Notes: a model not told the origin generated them from the sequence alone. A stretch of DNA of 64,000 bases from Chloracidobacterium sp. (GCA_016716305.1 JADJWP010000002.1:1176501-1240500); one strand, 5' to 3'; counted from the first letter of the stretch, positions 43,535 to 52,736 are shown. Numbers and translations: made by a program.

Positions 43535-44569
43535 CTAAGAGGTTCGGTAAATTCGAAACGATCGGTTATCACCTTCGACGCCGACAAGATGGAAAAGAAG
43601 TTCATCGCCTGTCCCGGGGCCGTTGGGAAAGTGGATCGTTCCGAACTGGAAAAGCGTTGGATGCCATCGGTCTTTCTTGAACTTGATCATTTCATCAAGC
43701 CTTCCGTCTGCGTCGACGTGCCAAATGGCGGCGACGTTCTCTGTTTGTGCCGGAGCATTTTCCGCCGTTGTTGTGAAGAACAGATCGTCGCCCATCCGTT
43801 TGGAATAGAATACTGTTCCGCTGACCTCACCGATGACGGTCCGCTCAAATGTCGTCCGATCAAGCCGAAAGATCTGGTTTTTTCGATACTCGGCATCCAT
43901 CCCGTAGTAGATAGCCTGCTCGGTGAAGATCATGCTCACGGCACGCCAGGTCTCATCTCCGCTCCCGACGATTTCGGTCGTGGCAAATTCGTCGTTCGTT
44001 CTTACTATCCGGCATTCGTGGTCGTCGTCGCCGGTCAGGCAATAGAGATATCCGCTGAACTCGTCAAAATAAAGCCCATGGATGTGCTTGATCGAACCAG
44101 CCGGAAACTCGTGAAGTACGCTCAAATAATCCTCGCCCGGTGCATATTTGTACACTCGCATAACGCCGCGATCGTCGTTCGCAAGATACTCGCCAAAAAA
44201 AACGTTGCCGCCGTTATCCTCGGCACACGCCGATCGAAGGACCCGGCAAGGCCGAATGAGGCCCTTGAGCTCTCGGAATTCGCCGTCCCTTTCGATCCCG
44301 ACCGTCTTATCGAACGTGACGAACCGCTCGCCTTTTTTCAGCGGAAGCACATTCGTCACCATGAACCGCAAGAATCTCTGTCCCGCTCTCGATCGCGACA
44401 ACGCACGTTTCCAGACAGGCGCCCGGACGGCACTTATCTTTTCGAATGGCGGCTTCAGGTCGGCTGAACGGAAAATCTCGTTCCTGCGCGACAGAACATA
44501 ATTTCCCGGTTCGGCCCATTCGACCGTGAACCCTGCTAAGTCCTTAAGTTCCTCGATCGCAAAGGTCAT
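43535..44569 (-). CDS. Orphan beta-propeller-like protein of the carbamoyltransferase operon
   Basis: 344 aa from ATG 44569, 2 bp after the carbamoyltransferase stop. No signal peptide or membrane segment. Repeated short strands with turns (HGLYFDEFSGYLYCLTGDDDHECRIVRT, DETWRAVSMIFTEQAIYYGMDAEYRKNQIFRLDRTTFERTVI) suggest a beta-propeller of about six blades. No known family or catalytic motif was recognised. Tight spacing behind a carbamoyltransferase and a methyltransferase suggests a shared pathway in polysaccharide or secondary-metabolite modification. Confidence 0.65.
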   Translation of the reverse strand: MTFAIEELKDLAGFTVEWAEPGNYVLSRRNEIFRSADLKPPFEKISAVRAPVWKRALSRSRAGQRFLRFMVTNVLPLKKGERFVTFDKTVGIERDGEFRELKGLIRPCRVLRSACAEDNGGNVFFGEYLANDDRGVMRVYKYAPGEDYLSVLHEFPAGSIKHIHGLYFDEFSGYLYCLTGDDDHECRIVRTNDEFATTEIVGSGDETWRAVSMIFTEQAIYYGMDAEYRKNQIFRLDRTTFERTVIGEVSGTVFYSKRMGDDLFFTTTAENAPAQTENVAAIWHVDADGRLDEMIKFKKDRWHPTLFQFGTIHFPNGPGTGDELLFHLVGVEGDNRSFRIYRTS

Positions 44570-44571
44570 TT

Positions 44572-46305
44572 TCAACCGTCCTTTTGACAAAAGAACGAAC
44601 CGATCACCAGCACATCCATCTTGGTGCGCATAAAACACTCGATGGCTTGGAAAGGCTGACAAACGATAGGCTCGTTCTCATTGAAGCTCGTGTTCAGGAT
44701 AACAGGAATGCCGGACTTTTCACCGAATCTCGAGATAAGATCATAGTACAGTGGATTTTCGTGCCGCGAGACGGTCTGGAGCCGTCCGGTGTTATCTACA
44801 TGATTGACCGCGGAAAGCCGATCGCGCCATTCGGGCCTGATCTTGTAGACATGAAGCATAAAAGGCGAAGGATGATCCTGCTCGAAGATCTCGGTTTGCC
44901 GCTCGACCAGAACGCTCGGAGCGAACGGACGAAATGCTTCACGATGTTTGATCCTTGCGTTGAGTATCTCTTTCATGTTCGGGAAACCGGGATGTGCAAG
45001 TATCGAACGGTTTCCTAGTGCCCGCGGGCCCCATTCCATCCGCCCTTGAAACCAACCTATGACGTTCCCGTTCATGATCTCATCGGACGTTCTATCGAGC
45101 AGTTCGTCTCTATCAAGCTCAACATAACGGAGTTTGTATCGTTCAAGTTCGGTTCTGATGTAATGATCACTGTACTCGTCGCCGAGGTACGCATTCTCCA
45201 TCTTCCACCGCACGCCTTCATTAAGTATCGAATTGCTTACATAAAGAGCGGCTCCCAACGAAAGGCCGTCGTCACCCGCGGCCGGCTGAATACAGGTTTC
45301 ACGAAACGGTGTCTCGATTAGCAGTTTTCCGTTCGCGACACTATTCAGCACGCAACCTCCGGCCATTGAGATCCTCGATGTTGGGAGTCTTTCATGAAGA
45401 AGGGCTAGTAAGCGGAGGTAGTATTTTTCAAATATACGTTGTAGTCCAAAAGCGATATTCTCATCTCGTTTCGTAATTTCAGAATACGGTTCGCGTGGCT
45501 CACCGAGTTCCTGTATGAATTTGTCGGAATATAATCGATGAACGATCATTTCGCCCGAATCATTTATCTCCATGCCCTGATTCGCACCAAACGGAAGGAA
45601 GTAATCCGGATTCAGTTCAAATCCTTTCGACGTCGGCCTGAGCATTCCCTGAAAGAACTCGGCGTACTCGTCAGAGCCCAAGGGTGCCAGACCCATCACC
45701 TTTCCTTCATCGCCGTATTTTCCATAACCGATGAATTGGCATACGGCAGTGTAAAGAGTCCCAAGCGAATGAGGGACATAGATCTTCTGAAGCGGCCTTA
45801 TTTCACTTCCAACGCACTCTGACATCAGGCACGATACGAAATCCCCTGAACCGTCGATGGTGATCCCTGCGGAATATTCCCATTCCGAGGCAAAATAAGC
45901 GCTCGCCGTATGAGCAAGGTGATGTTCGACGTTGTAAGAGTCAAACCTGAGTATTGCCTCCTCGACGCCACACTCTTTTGCGATCATCGTTTTGAGATCG
46001 TCGAATCCCTTGCTTTTCTGCCTGATCTTCGCCAGATTCAAGAGCCTTGAAGGATTTTTGATCGCAAACTCGAGCTTTTTGTGAAGATTTGCGGATGAAT
46101 CTCGTCCAACGGCGACCGCGTCGATATCTGAGAATTTGAGGCTTGCGATCTCCAGACATTTGAGGATCGCCAATTTAGGAAACCCGGCGAAATATTTGGT
46201 CCGATTCAAGCGTTCCTCTGCGATCGCGGCAATGGGTATACCATCGACGACAACAGCGGCCGACGAGCCGGCGTGAAATGTATTTATCCCTAAAATTGTG
46301 CTCAT
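44572..46305 (-). CDS. NodU/CmcH-family O-carbamoyltransferase
   Basis: 577 aa. Two fused domains of the family: an N-terminal YrdC/actin-like half (ILGINTFHAGSSAAVVVDG, NVEHHLAHTASAYFASEW, GITIDGSGDFVSC, GGCVLNSVANGKL) and a C-terminal half (FQGRMEWGPRALGNRSILAHP, AFRPFAPSVL, ILNTSFNENEPIVCQP). It transfers carbamoyl from carbamoyl phosphate, via carbamoyl-AMP, to a hydroxyl group on a sugar or natural product. The target is unknown. Stop of the upstream methyltransferase overlaps its ATG (TAATG). Confidence 0.93.
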   Translation of the reverse strand: MSTILGINTFHAGSSAAVVVDGIPIAAIAEERLNRTKYFAGFPKLAILKCLEIASLKFSDIDAVAVGRDSSANLHKKLEFAIKNPSRLLNLAKIRQKSKGFDDLKTMIAKECGVEEAILRFDSYNVEHHLAHTASAYFASEWEYSAGITIDGSGDFVSCLMSECVGSEIRPLQKIYVPHSLGTLYTAVCQFIGYGKYGDEGKVMGLAPLGSDEYAEFFQGMLRPTSKGFELNPDYFLPFGANQGMEINDSGEMIVHRLYSDKFIQELGEPREPYSEITKRDENIAFGLQRIFEKYYLRLLALLHERLPTSRISMAGGCVLNSVANGKLLIETPFRETCIQPAAGDDGLSLGAALYVSNSILNEGVRWKMENAYLGDEYSDHYIRTELERYKLRYVELDRDELLDRTSDEIMNGNVIGWFQGRMEWGPRALGNRSILAHPGFPNMKEILNARIKHREAFRPFAPSVLVERQTEIFEQDHPSPFMLHVYKIRPEWRDRLSAVNHVDNTGRLQTVSRHENPLYYDLISRFGEKSGIPVILNTSFNENEPIVCQPFQAIECFMRTKMDVLVIGSFFCQKDG

Positions 46306-47381
46306 TATTCGACTTTCGGACTTTGTTTCTTGTTGATAGATTCGAGATACACGCTATCGGCGAGTTTCGTTAACGGCCTTATGACCGAACTGACCTTGCG
46401 GAGGATTTCGGACGAGTATACGACCGCCTTATATTTTGCGGGAAGCAGGTCGACGTCCGCGCCTTGAATACCTAACCCGAAGTAACAATCTGTCGACATT
46501 TCAGTCGGGCCGAACGTCTTGCGAAAGGTCTCCATCATTTCGGACGGCGTCCAATAACGAATGTCGAACCCCTCGCCCTCGGTAAAGCCGCGCCGCCTTA
46601 GCTGCTGATACTGTCGTAAGCCATAGCGATTGGGCATTTGGATCACGACTCGGCCGCCGTTTCGCAAGACCCTCCTGTCCTCCGCGAGAGCGATCCGGAC
46701 ATTTTCCTTACTGAGATGCTGATAAACGCCGTACGAAAAAACGACGTCGAACGAATCTTCCCTGAAAGGCAAATATCTGGCATCTCCGACGACAAAATCC
46801 GCTTCGACACCTAATTGTGCCGCCACTCGGCGGGCCGCGAATACCGCTTTCAAACTCGGATCGAGCCCGACAGGTTTATATCCTTTTCTCGCAGCCGCAA
46901 TGGTCCACCGGCCCCAATTGCATCCGACATCGAGAAGTCTTTCGCCCCTGCCGAGACCAAGGCGTGTTTCTGGGATCGGATAGCGAGGAAGGCGGTTCTG
47001 TACCGCGAAATACATAGTTCCGGACGTGTATGGGACCTCGGCTTGAACAAACGGGTCAATACCGCCATCGCTAATAGGCAGCCCGGAATCGATAGAGCGG
47101 CCAGTTCGACGAAATTCTTCGACGGTTTTTAACGACTGATCTATGTAGCCATGGGTCGACTCGGCGTCGTCGACCAACATTATCGGGATACCATCCAAAA
47201 GAGCGTACTTGTGCCCGCCGGGACATACGAGGTCATTATCCTGCGATTCGAGCGATTGTTTGTCACGAGGACACACAACGTGGTCGGCCAGCCATTTGTT
47301 CATTGAAGGTCTACGGGCAGGAATTATTAGATCGCTCCGCGCGTAACTTACTATCGTATTTTCGTTACTCAAGGAATTCAA
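46305..47381 (-). CDS. SAM-dependent methyltransferase with N-terminal Trm112-like zinc ribbon
   Basis: 358 aa. Residues 35-75 form a Trm112p-like domain (CPRDKQSLE, then CPGGHKYALLDGIPIML, with C37 and C53 among likely ligands). Class I methyltransferase core at about 125-280: motif I LLDVGCNWGRWTIAAARKG, then DFVVGDARYLPFREDSFDVVFSYGVYQHL and VVIQMPNRYGLRQ. The C-terminal part carries hydrophobic stretches but no clear TM. First gene of the operon with the carbamoyltransferase; the combination fits decoration of a sugar or lipid. Divergent from the ECF sigma factor. Confidence 0.87.
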   Translation of the reverse strand: MNSLSNENTIVSYARSDLIIPARRPSMNKWLADHVVCPRDKQSLESQDNDLVCPGGHKYALLDGIPIMLVDDAESTHGYIDQSLKTVEEFRRTGRSIDSGLPISDGGIDPFVQAEVPYTSGTMYFAVQNRLPRYPIPETRLGLGRGERLLDVGCNWGRWTIAAARKGYKPVGLDPSLKAVFAARRVAAQLGVEADFVVGDARYLPFREDSFDVVFSYGVYQHLSKENVRIALAEDRRVLRNGGRVVIQMPNRYGLRQYQQLRRRGFTEGEGFDIRYWTPSEMMETFRKTFGPTEMSTDCYFGLGIQGADVDLLPAKYKAVVYSSEILRKVSSVIRPLTKLADSVYLESINKKQSPKVE

Positions 47382-47531
47382 GTTGTAAGCGGATCCGACA
47401 CCGCCGAAAAAACTTTACCTTTTATCGATTTCGCATTAATATTCCTTAACGGTCGAAGCAACCAGTATCGGAGGGCTAACATCATAGACGCGGACAAAGT
47501 ACGAAAATCCGGCAGTTTTAAAGGAGTTTCC

Positions 47532-48206
47532 ATGGACTCGAACTCTGCGACGATGAAAGCTGATACTGTGTTTGGGTTTGAAGAAGCAGTCGACCTTCCA
47601 CTCTTTCAGTCTCCCGCTAAGAAAGTCATCCCTTTCGAGCCGTCTCCGACTATCGTCGATACGACGGATGACCTTGAGCTTTGCCGTCTCGCATCCGAAG
47701 GGAATCTGCCTGCGTTTGAGATGATATATCAACGGTATCATCGGCGAACTTATTCTCTCTGCCTTCGCATGACGTCAAGCCAGACCGAAGCTGAAGACCT
47801 GACTCAGGAAGTTTTCATTCAGCTTTTCCGCAAGATCGGCAGTTTTCGTGGCGACTCGGCGTTTTCGACATGGCTGCACCGATTGACGGTAAATCAGGTT
47901 TTGATGCACTTTCGCCGCCGAAGCGTAAAGAACGAGAGGACTACGGACGACGGTGAGATCCCCGAGCGCTCAGTTCCGGGTTCAGCCAACCCGGGCCGAA
48001 TGCAGGTAGTTGACCGAATAGCCTTAAAGAACGCGATCGCCGAACTTCCGAACGGTTATAAGAACGTCTTCGTTCTTCATGACGTTGAGGGATTTGAGCA
48101 CGAAGAGGTTGCAAGACAATTGGGGATCTCGGTTGGTACGTCAAAATCTCAGCTTCATAAGGCTCGTCTCAAGCTTCGGGGATTGATCTTGAAGCAGTTA
48201 GATTAA
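47532..48206 (+). CDS. ECF-type RNA polymerase sigma factor
   Basis: 224 aa; AAAGGAG precedes the ATG. An N-terminal extension of about 50 residues is followed by region 2 (LPAFEMIYQRYHRRTYSLCLRMTSSQTEAEDLTQEVFIQLFRKIGSFRGDSAFSTWLHRLTVNQVL) and region 4 (ELPNGYKNVFVLHDVEGFEHEEVARQLGISVGTSKSQLHKARLKLR). It starts a group with an anti-sigma factor and two DUF4097 proteins, a common layout for envelope-stress ECF systems. Confidence 0.93.
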   Translation: MDSNSATMKADTVFGFEEAVDLPLFQSPAKKVIPFEPSPTIVDTTDDLELCRLASEGNLPAFEMIYQRYHRRTYSLCLRMTSSQTEAEDLTQEVFIQLFRKIGSFRGDSAFSTWLHRLTVNQVLMHFRRRSVKNERTTDDGEIPERSVPGSANPGRMQVVDRIALKNAIAELPNGYKNVFVLHDVEGFEHEEVARQLGISVGTSKSQLHKARLKLRGLILKQLD

Positions 48207-48311
48207 CCTGGCAAGATTTAAGTTAAAACGCGGATAAGACGTGTGCTTGTTCGTGTTTATTTTTTGCTCGCAGATAAAGGAATTTTTGTTGAAAAGGCAA
48301 CGGATAACGCA

Positions 48312-48345
48312 TTGAGATAATCTATAATTCAGAGATATATCTCAA
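48312..48345. promoter_or_regulatory. Inverted repeat around a -10 box before the anti-sigma gene
   Basis: TTGAGATA (48312-48319) and TATCTCAA (48338-48345) are a perfect 8-bp dyad with an 18-nt centre, and the centre holds a perfect TATAAT at 48323-48328. This is a candidate operator-promoter for the anti-sigma gene that starts at 48358. No good -35 box was found at the normal distance. Confidence 0.4.
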
Positions 48346-48357
48346 CAATTTTCCTCT

Positions 48358-49086
48358 ATGAAGTGTCAGGATTGTCAAGAGTTGGTCAGCTCGTACCTTG
48401 ATGGTGAGTTGGATGCCGCATCCGCGGCTTTGGTGCGGGACCATCTGACCGATTGTCCAGAGTGCGGAAAGGTCTGCGAAGACCTCGCAGCAATACTGAT
48501 CAACTGCAAGGAAACGGACGTAGACGAAGTTGTGCCACCCAACGCTGACGCGCTTTGGTGCAGGATCAACAACATCCTTGAGTCGGATGTGAAAGCCACC
48601 TTGAAAGAGTCTGAGCCGGTTCCCGAGACGAAGGCGAGGCGATTTCAATTCTCGTTCTTGCAGGTCAGTTCTGCGGTGCTCGGTATCGCTTTGATCAGTT
48701 CACTGTTAACGGTCGTTGGGATCAGAAATTATTTCGAACCATCGGGCGACGATTTCACATCGCGTTCAGTGGAAAGTCAGACCACGTTCGAAAAACTCTT
48801 GAGCAGGGTCGGGCTGGCTGAAACGCCTCAGCAGGCGAGGGAGCGGCGCATCCGCGAACAGCAGGCCGTCATTGAGTATTGGGACAAGCGGGTCCAGGCT
48901 AGAAGAGCACATTGGGATAAGCGTATGCGGGATGCGTTTGACCGAAATTTGGTCGAGATCGATCAAACGGTCAATGAATATACAATGATCCTCGAAAAGG
49001 ATCCCCATGACGAACTTTCGGGTGAAATGCTCGATTCGGCCCTGAATGATAAGATGAATCTGCTTCGACAGTTCTCCGAGTTGTAG
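48358..49086 (+). CDS. Zinc-finger (zf-HC2) anti-sigma factor
   Basis: 242 aa. N-terminal zf-HC2 motif MKCQDCQELVSSYLDGELDAASAALVRDHLTDCPECGKV (with HLTDCPEC as HxxxCxxC) captures the sigma factor. One transmembrane helix (about 100-122, SSAVLGIALISSLLTVVGIRNYF) anchors it, and a charged periplasmic helix region follows (RERRIREQQAVIEYWDKRVQARR). Cognate of the ECF sigma gene 152 bp upstream. Confidence 0.92.
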   Translation: MKCQDCQELVSSYLDGELDAASAALVRDHLTDCPECGKVCEDLAAILINCKETDVDEVVPPNADALWCRINNILESDVKATLKESEPVPETKARRFQFSFLQVSSAVLGIALISSLLTVVGIRNYFEPSGDDFTSRSVESQTTFEKLLSRVGLAETPQQARERRIREQQAVIEYWDKRVQARRAHWDKRMRDAFDRNLVEIDQTVNEYTMILEKDPHDELSGEMLDSALNDKMNLLRQFSEL

Positions 49087-49095
49087 TTTTTACTG

Positions 49096-49875
49096 ATGTC
49101 TTTTACGTCTGATCACACGGCGCTAGACCGCCTAGCTGCGAAGACTACGGTTCTGCTGTTGTTGAACGTGGTTTTTTTCTTTGCGGTCGATGTCGACCCT
49201 GCTCACGCTCAAAAGAGATTTTCAAAAAACTTTCCAGCTGGCAACAAGGTTCGGATCCAGCTTACCAACCGATCCGGGACGATCACCGTCGAAGGATGGG
49301 ATCGGCGCGAGGTGAATATATCGGCGTATCTTGAGGCTCCAGCAGCCAATATTTCACCTCAGGAGATAAGCGACACGATCTACCTTAACCTGGTCAAAGA
49401 CAATCAGGGACGCGTCGACGTCGGCAATGTGAATTTTACTATCCGCGTTCCCCACACATCGAGCGTCGACATCGAAACCCTTATTGGAAACCTGATCGTA
49501 TCGAACGTTCGCGGCGGCCTTGTCCGCGCTCATATAACGAGTGAAGGTGACATCACGCTCACCAATATCGGCGCAGCAGCGGTTTCCGCACAGAATGGTA
49601 TCGGCGACATTTTTTACGACGGCGAATTGCAGCCCGGCGGCAGTTATCGTTTTACATCAATGAAGGGCAATATCAATCTGAGGATCCCATTCACCTCTTC
49701 GTTTCGACTGGTCGCAACTGCCCCCTCGACCCGCAACATCTCGCTTGGGTCGTTTTCGAATGCGAACATGAATTACACCGGCGACGGACGGCGGGTTGTC
49801 GGCCGCTTCGGTGATGGCGGAGCTACATTGACCGTCACCAATCAGCGCGGAAGCATAGCATTCCTCAGCCGTTAG
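49096..49875 (+). CDS. DUF4097-family secreted protein
   Basis: 259 aa. Signal peptide ending near AHAQ (residue 38). The rest is a right-handed beta-helix-like series: NRSGTITVEGWDRREVNISAYL, TLIGNLIVSNVRGGLVRAHITSEGDITLTNIG, GIGDIFYDGELQPGGSYRFTSMKGNINLRIP. Typical of DUF4097, often in operons with sigma/anti-sigma genes. Function unknown; likely an envelope-exposed or periplasmic target of the regulon. 9 bp after the anti-sigma gene. Confidence 0.83.
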   Translation: MSFTSDHTALDRLAAKTTVLLLLNVVFFFAVDVDPAHAQKRFSKNFPAGNKVRIQLTNRSGTITVEGWDRREVNISAYLEAPAANISPQEISDTIYLNLVKDNQGRVDVGNVNFTIRVPHTSSVDIETLIGNLIVSNVRGGLVRAHITSEGDITLTNIGAAAVSAQNGIGDIFYDGELQPGGSYRFTSMKGNINLRIPFTSSFRLVATAPSTRNISLGSFSNANMNYTGDGRRVVGRFGDGGATLTVTNQRGSIAFLSR

Positions 49876-49973
49876 CGGCCCTTATTCCCGGTTCCAAAAA
49901 AACTGTTGCCCTTCGAACACAATAAGGCGTAGACTGTAGTTGGCTCTCGCCCGCGCTCACGTCCTTTACCATC

Positions 49974-50825
49974 ATGAAAAAGATCAACTATCTGCTTGTA
50001 TTCTTCGCCGTTTTTGTGTTTGTTTCGACCGGAATCGCGCAATCGACGCCGCTGTTAAAACGCGTCACGTACAAAACTGACCGTTTGGATTTCGGCGTAG
50101 GCGGGACTCTTGCCATCATAGGCGCTCCGAAGGGATCGATACGGATCGAGGGCTGGAACAACCGTGAGATCGAAATGATGGCCGAGATCGAGATCGAAGC
50201 GCCGACAGAAGCAGACCTCGACAGATTGTCGACCGTGACCGGCTTTGTCTTGGAAGAGAGCCTGGGCAGGACCGGCATAGTCAGCATAGGGGTCAACGAC
50301 AAGAAGAACATCAAGCGGGTCGACAAAAAGTTTCCGAAAGCACTGTTGTCGATGCCGTTCCGGATAAATTATGTGATCAAGGTACCGCGTTATACCGATC
50401 TGCAGATCGACGGCGGCTCCGGCGACCTCAATATCTCAGGCGTTGAGGGAACGATGATAATAAAATACCTCGAATCGAATGCGAAGATAGACCTGGTCGG
50501 AGGCGGAATAAACGCTACCTTCGGTACAGGATCGGTCGATGTATCGATACCGAGTTCGAATTGGAGAGGCAGGTTTGCCGACGTTCAGGTCGCCTCAGGC
50601 ACGATGAATGTTGTGCTGCCGAGCGGACTTAATGCTGAATTCGACGCGTCCATACTTCGCAACGGCAAGATCGAGAATGGCTATATGGGATTCAAACCGC
50701 GGGCGCGAAAGGGCGAATTTACCGATCGGTCGATTGTCGCCAAAACAGGTACCGGTACGGTTCCGCTTAAGTTCACGGTCGGCGACGGCACACTGAAGAT
50801 CATCGAACTCGGCCGCCCCAGCTAG
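49974..50825 (+). CDS. DUF4097-family secreted protein (second copy)
   Basis: 283 aa. Signal peptide MKKINYLLVFFAVFVFVSTGIAQ, then the same beta-helix-like pattern: GGTLAIIGAPKGSIRIEGWNNREIEMMAEIEIEAP, DLQIDGGSGDLNISGVEGTMIIKYLESNAKIDLVGGGINATFGTGSVDVSIPSSNW. The RIEGWNNREIEM and VEGWDRREVNI motifs show it is a paralogue of the previous gene. Last member of the sigma/anti-sigma group; a candidate terminator follows before dcd. Confidence 0.83.
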   Translation: MKKINYLLVFFAVFVFVSTGIAQSTPLLKRVTYKTDRLDFGVGGTLAIIGAPKGSIRIEGWNNREIEMMAEIEIEAPTEADLDRLSTVTGFVLEESLGRTGIVSIGVNDKKNIKRVDKKFPKALLSMPFRINYVIKVPRYTDLQIDGGSGDLNISGVEGTMIIKYLESNAKIDLVGGGINATFGTGSVDVSIPSSNWRGRFADVQVASGTMNVVLPSGLNAEFDASILRNGKIENGYMGFKPRARKGEFTDRSIVAKTGTGTVPLKFTVGDGTLKIIELGRPS

Positions 50826-50856
50826 CGGTTGGCAAACTTCATTTCAGAATATTTTG

Positions 50857-50887
50857 GTGGTAACGTTATACGCGTTACCACTTTTTT
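50857..50887 (+). terminator. Terminator-like hairpin abutting the dcd start
   Basis: Stem GTGGTAACG (50857-50865) with CGTTACCAC (50873-50881), loop TTATACG, then TTTTTT (50882-50887) immediately followed by the dcd ATG. Strong by sequence as a rho-independent terminator of the upstream operon. Its position leaves no room for a ribosome-binding site for dcd. Confidence 0.7.
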
Positions 50888-51481
50888 ATGTCTATAAAAT
50901 CAGATATCTGGCTCCGAAAAATGGCTGAGGAGCATGCGATGATCACGCCATTTCTTTCCGAACTGCTGCGCGAGGTTGACGGCAATCGGATCATATCAGC
51001 CGGTGCATCAAGCTATGGTTACGACATGCGTCTGGCGGACGACGGTTTCCGGATCTTTTCGTCTGTTCATGCAAAAGAGATCGACCCGAAGCGGTTCGAC
51101 GAACAGTTTTCGCTCATCGAACCGCAGCTGCATTCGGCCGAGGACGGCGCGAAATTTTATCTGCTGCCTCCGCACCATTACGGCCTCGGCGTAACGGTCG
51201 AGACTTTTAAGATGCCACGTAATGTGACCGGCGTCGCGCTAGGCAAATCTACTTACGCGCGGGCGGGCCTGTTGGTCAACACGACGCCGCTTGAGGCCGG
51301 CTGGACGGGACGGCTCGTTGTCGAGATCGCAAACCTCGCAAACCTGCCGCTTCGAGTCTATGTCAATGAAGGGATCGGACAGATCCTTTTCTTTGAATCG
51401 GATGAAGAATGCGCCGTTAGCTATTCCGACCGGGGTGGAAAATATCAGGGCCAAACAGGCCTAACCTACGCCAAGGTCTAG
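50888..51481 (+). CDS. dcd: dCTP deaminase
   Basis: 197 aa. Start MSIKSDIWLRKMAEEHAMI is canonical for the family; it deaminates dCTP to dUTP for dTTP synthesis. Motifs: SSYGYDMRLADDGF (around 41-54), GKSTYARAGLLVNTTPLEAGWTGRLVVEIAN (119-149) with the catalytic Glu136, and GGKYQGQTGL at the end. It may instead be the bifunctional or dUTPase-like member, but the length and motifs fit monofunctional Dcd. Its ATG abuts a hairpin with T-run. Confidence 0.95.
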   Translation: MSIKSDIWLRKMAEEHAMITPFLSELLREVDGNRIISAGASSYGYDMRLADDGFRIFSSVHAKEIDPKRFDEQFSLIEPQLHSAEDGAKFYLLPPHHYGLGVTVETFKMPRNVTGVALGKSTYARAGLLVNTTPLEAGWTGRLVVEIANLANLPLRVYVNEGIGQILFFESDEECAVSYSDRGGKYQGQTGLTYAKV

Positions 51482-51524
51482 TTCGGCATGCCAGCGACCG
51501 GATCTCTACTGATCACCGATACAT

Positions 51525-52736
51525 ATGTTCTGTAGAATACTCGCACTAACACTCTGTTTGTTTGTATCGTCGGCAACGTTCCCACAGACCGCGAAGGACG
51601 CACGTCCGCGCGCTCGTGATATCGGCATCGCGATCGGTATTTTGCCGACGGGGGCGAATAACGCGATCACGGACGTTAGGGGAGTTACGGTCGGGCAAAC
51701 GACAATCATAAAGGGCGAGAATGTGCGGACCGGCGTTACCGCGATTCTTCCGCACAACGGAAATCTGTTCAAGGAAAAGGTGCCCGGAGCCGTATTTATC
51801 GGCAACGGTTTCGGAAAGCTCGCCGGATCGACGCAGGTCAATGAACTCGGCGAGATCGAAACGCCGATACTTTTAACGTCGACCCTAAGCGTCCCTAAAA
51901 CTGCTGATTTCCTAATGGATTACATGCTCGGTCTGCCCGGTAACGAGCAGGTCCGTTCGATCAATCCCCTCGTCGCCGAGACAAACGACGGCGGCCTGAA
52001 CGACGGCCGAGGCCGACATATCACCCGCGACGATGTATTTAATGCCCTCAGAACCGCAAGAGGCGGGCCCATCGACGAAGGCTCCGTCGGCGCTGGAACT
52101 GGGACTGTGGCTTTCGGCTGGAAAGGCGGAATCGGAACGTCGTCGAGAAAACTGCCGAAAGGCCTTGGCGGCTATACTGTTGGCGTGCTGGTCCAATCGA
52201 ATTTCGGCGGTGTCCTGACCATCGACGGTGCGCCTGTCGGCGAGGAGCTAAAGCAGTTTTACCTCAAGGAGGCGGTTTCGGCAGGCGGAAGGCGAAATGG
52301 CGAGCGGCCGCTGGATCGAGATGCTTTCCCGACAATTGCTACGGACCGCGGCGGCGACTTCTCGGCTGACGGCTCGATCATAATCGTCATAGCTACTGAC
52401 GCTCCGCTTGATTGGCGGCAGCTCGAACGGCTCGCCGAACGGTCGATCGCCGGACTGGCCCGGACCGGATCGTCAATGACTAACGGCAGCGGCGATTACG
52501 TTATTGCCTTTTCAACGGCCAACCCCATAAACTCGGGTGACCGCGTTCGTACCATCAGCGTGCTTGGCAACGATGCGATGTCACCATTGTTTCAAGCCGT
52601 GATCGAGGCCGCTGAAGAAGCCATCATCAATTCCCTATTCAGGGCAACCGGCATGACCGGAAACGGCAGAACCATCGAATCACTGCCGATCGACAAGGTC
52701 ACCGAAATACTGCGCAAATATGGGAAGATCAGATGA
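51525..52736 (+). CDS. P1-family (DmpA-like) peptidase, secreted
   Basis: 403 aa. Signal peptide in the first 20 residues (ILALTLCLFVSSATFPQ). DmpA/BapA-type N-terminal nucleophile hydrolase: RPRARDIGIAIGILPTGANNAITDVRGVTVGQTTI, EGSVGAGTGTVAFGWKGGIGTSSR. The expected self-cleavage site is Gly283-Ser284 in ADGSIIIVIATDAPLD, which frees Ser284 as the nucleophile. These enzymes are aminopeptidases, sometimes acting on D-amino-acid or beta-peptides. Placement after dcd is not informative. Confidence 0.9.
   Translation: MFCRILALTLCLFVSSATFPQTAKDARPRARDIGIAIGILPTGANNAITDVRGVTVGQTTIIKGENVRTGVTAILPHNGNLFKEKVPGAVFIGNGFGKLAGSTQVNELGEIETPILLTSTLSVPKTADFLMDYMLGLPGNEQVRSINPLVAETNDGGLNDGRGRHITRDDVFNALRTARGGPIDEGSVGAGTGTVAFGWKGGIGTSSRKLPKGLGGYTVGVLVQSNFGGVLTIDGAPVGEELKQFYLKEAVSAGGRRNGERPLDRDAFPTIATDRGGDFSADGSIIIVIATDAPLDWRQLERLAERSIAGLARTGSSMTNGSGDYVIAFSTANPINSGDRVRTISVLGNDAMSPLFQAVIEAAEEAIINSLFRATGMTGNGRTIESLPIDKVTEILRKYGKIR

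Noticed and set aside
49880..49927. Inverted repeat CCTTATT / AATAAGG between the two DUF4097 genes
   Set aside because: The two arms are separated by 34 nt and only 7 bp long, so chance is likely.
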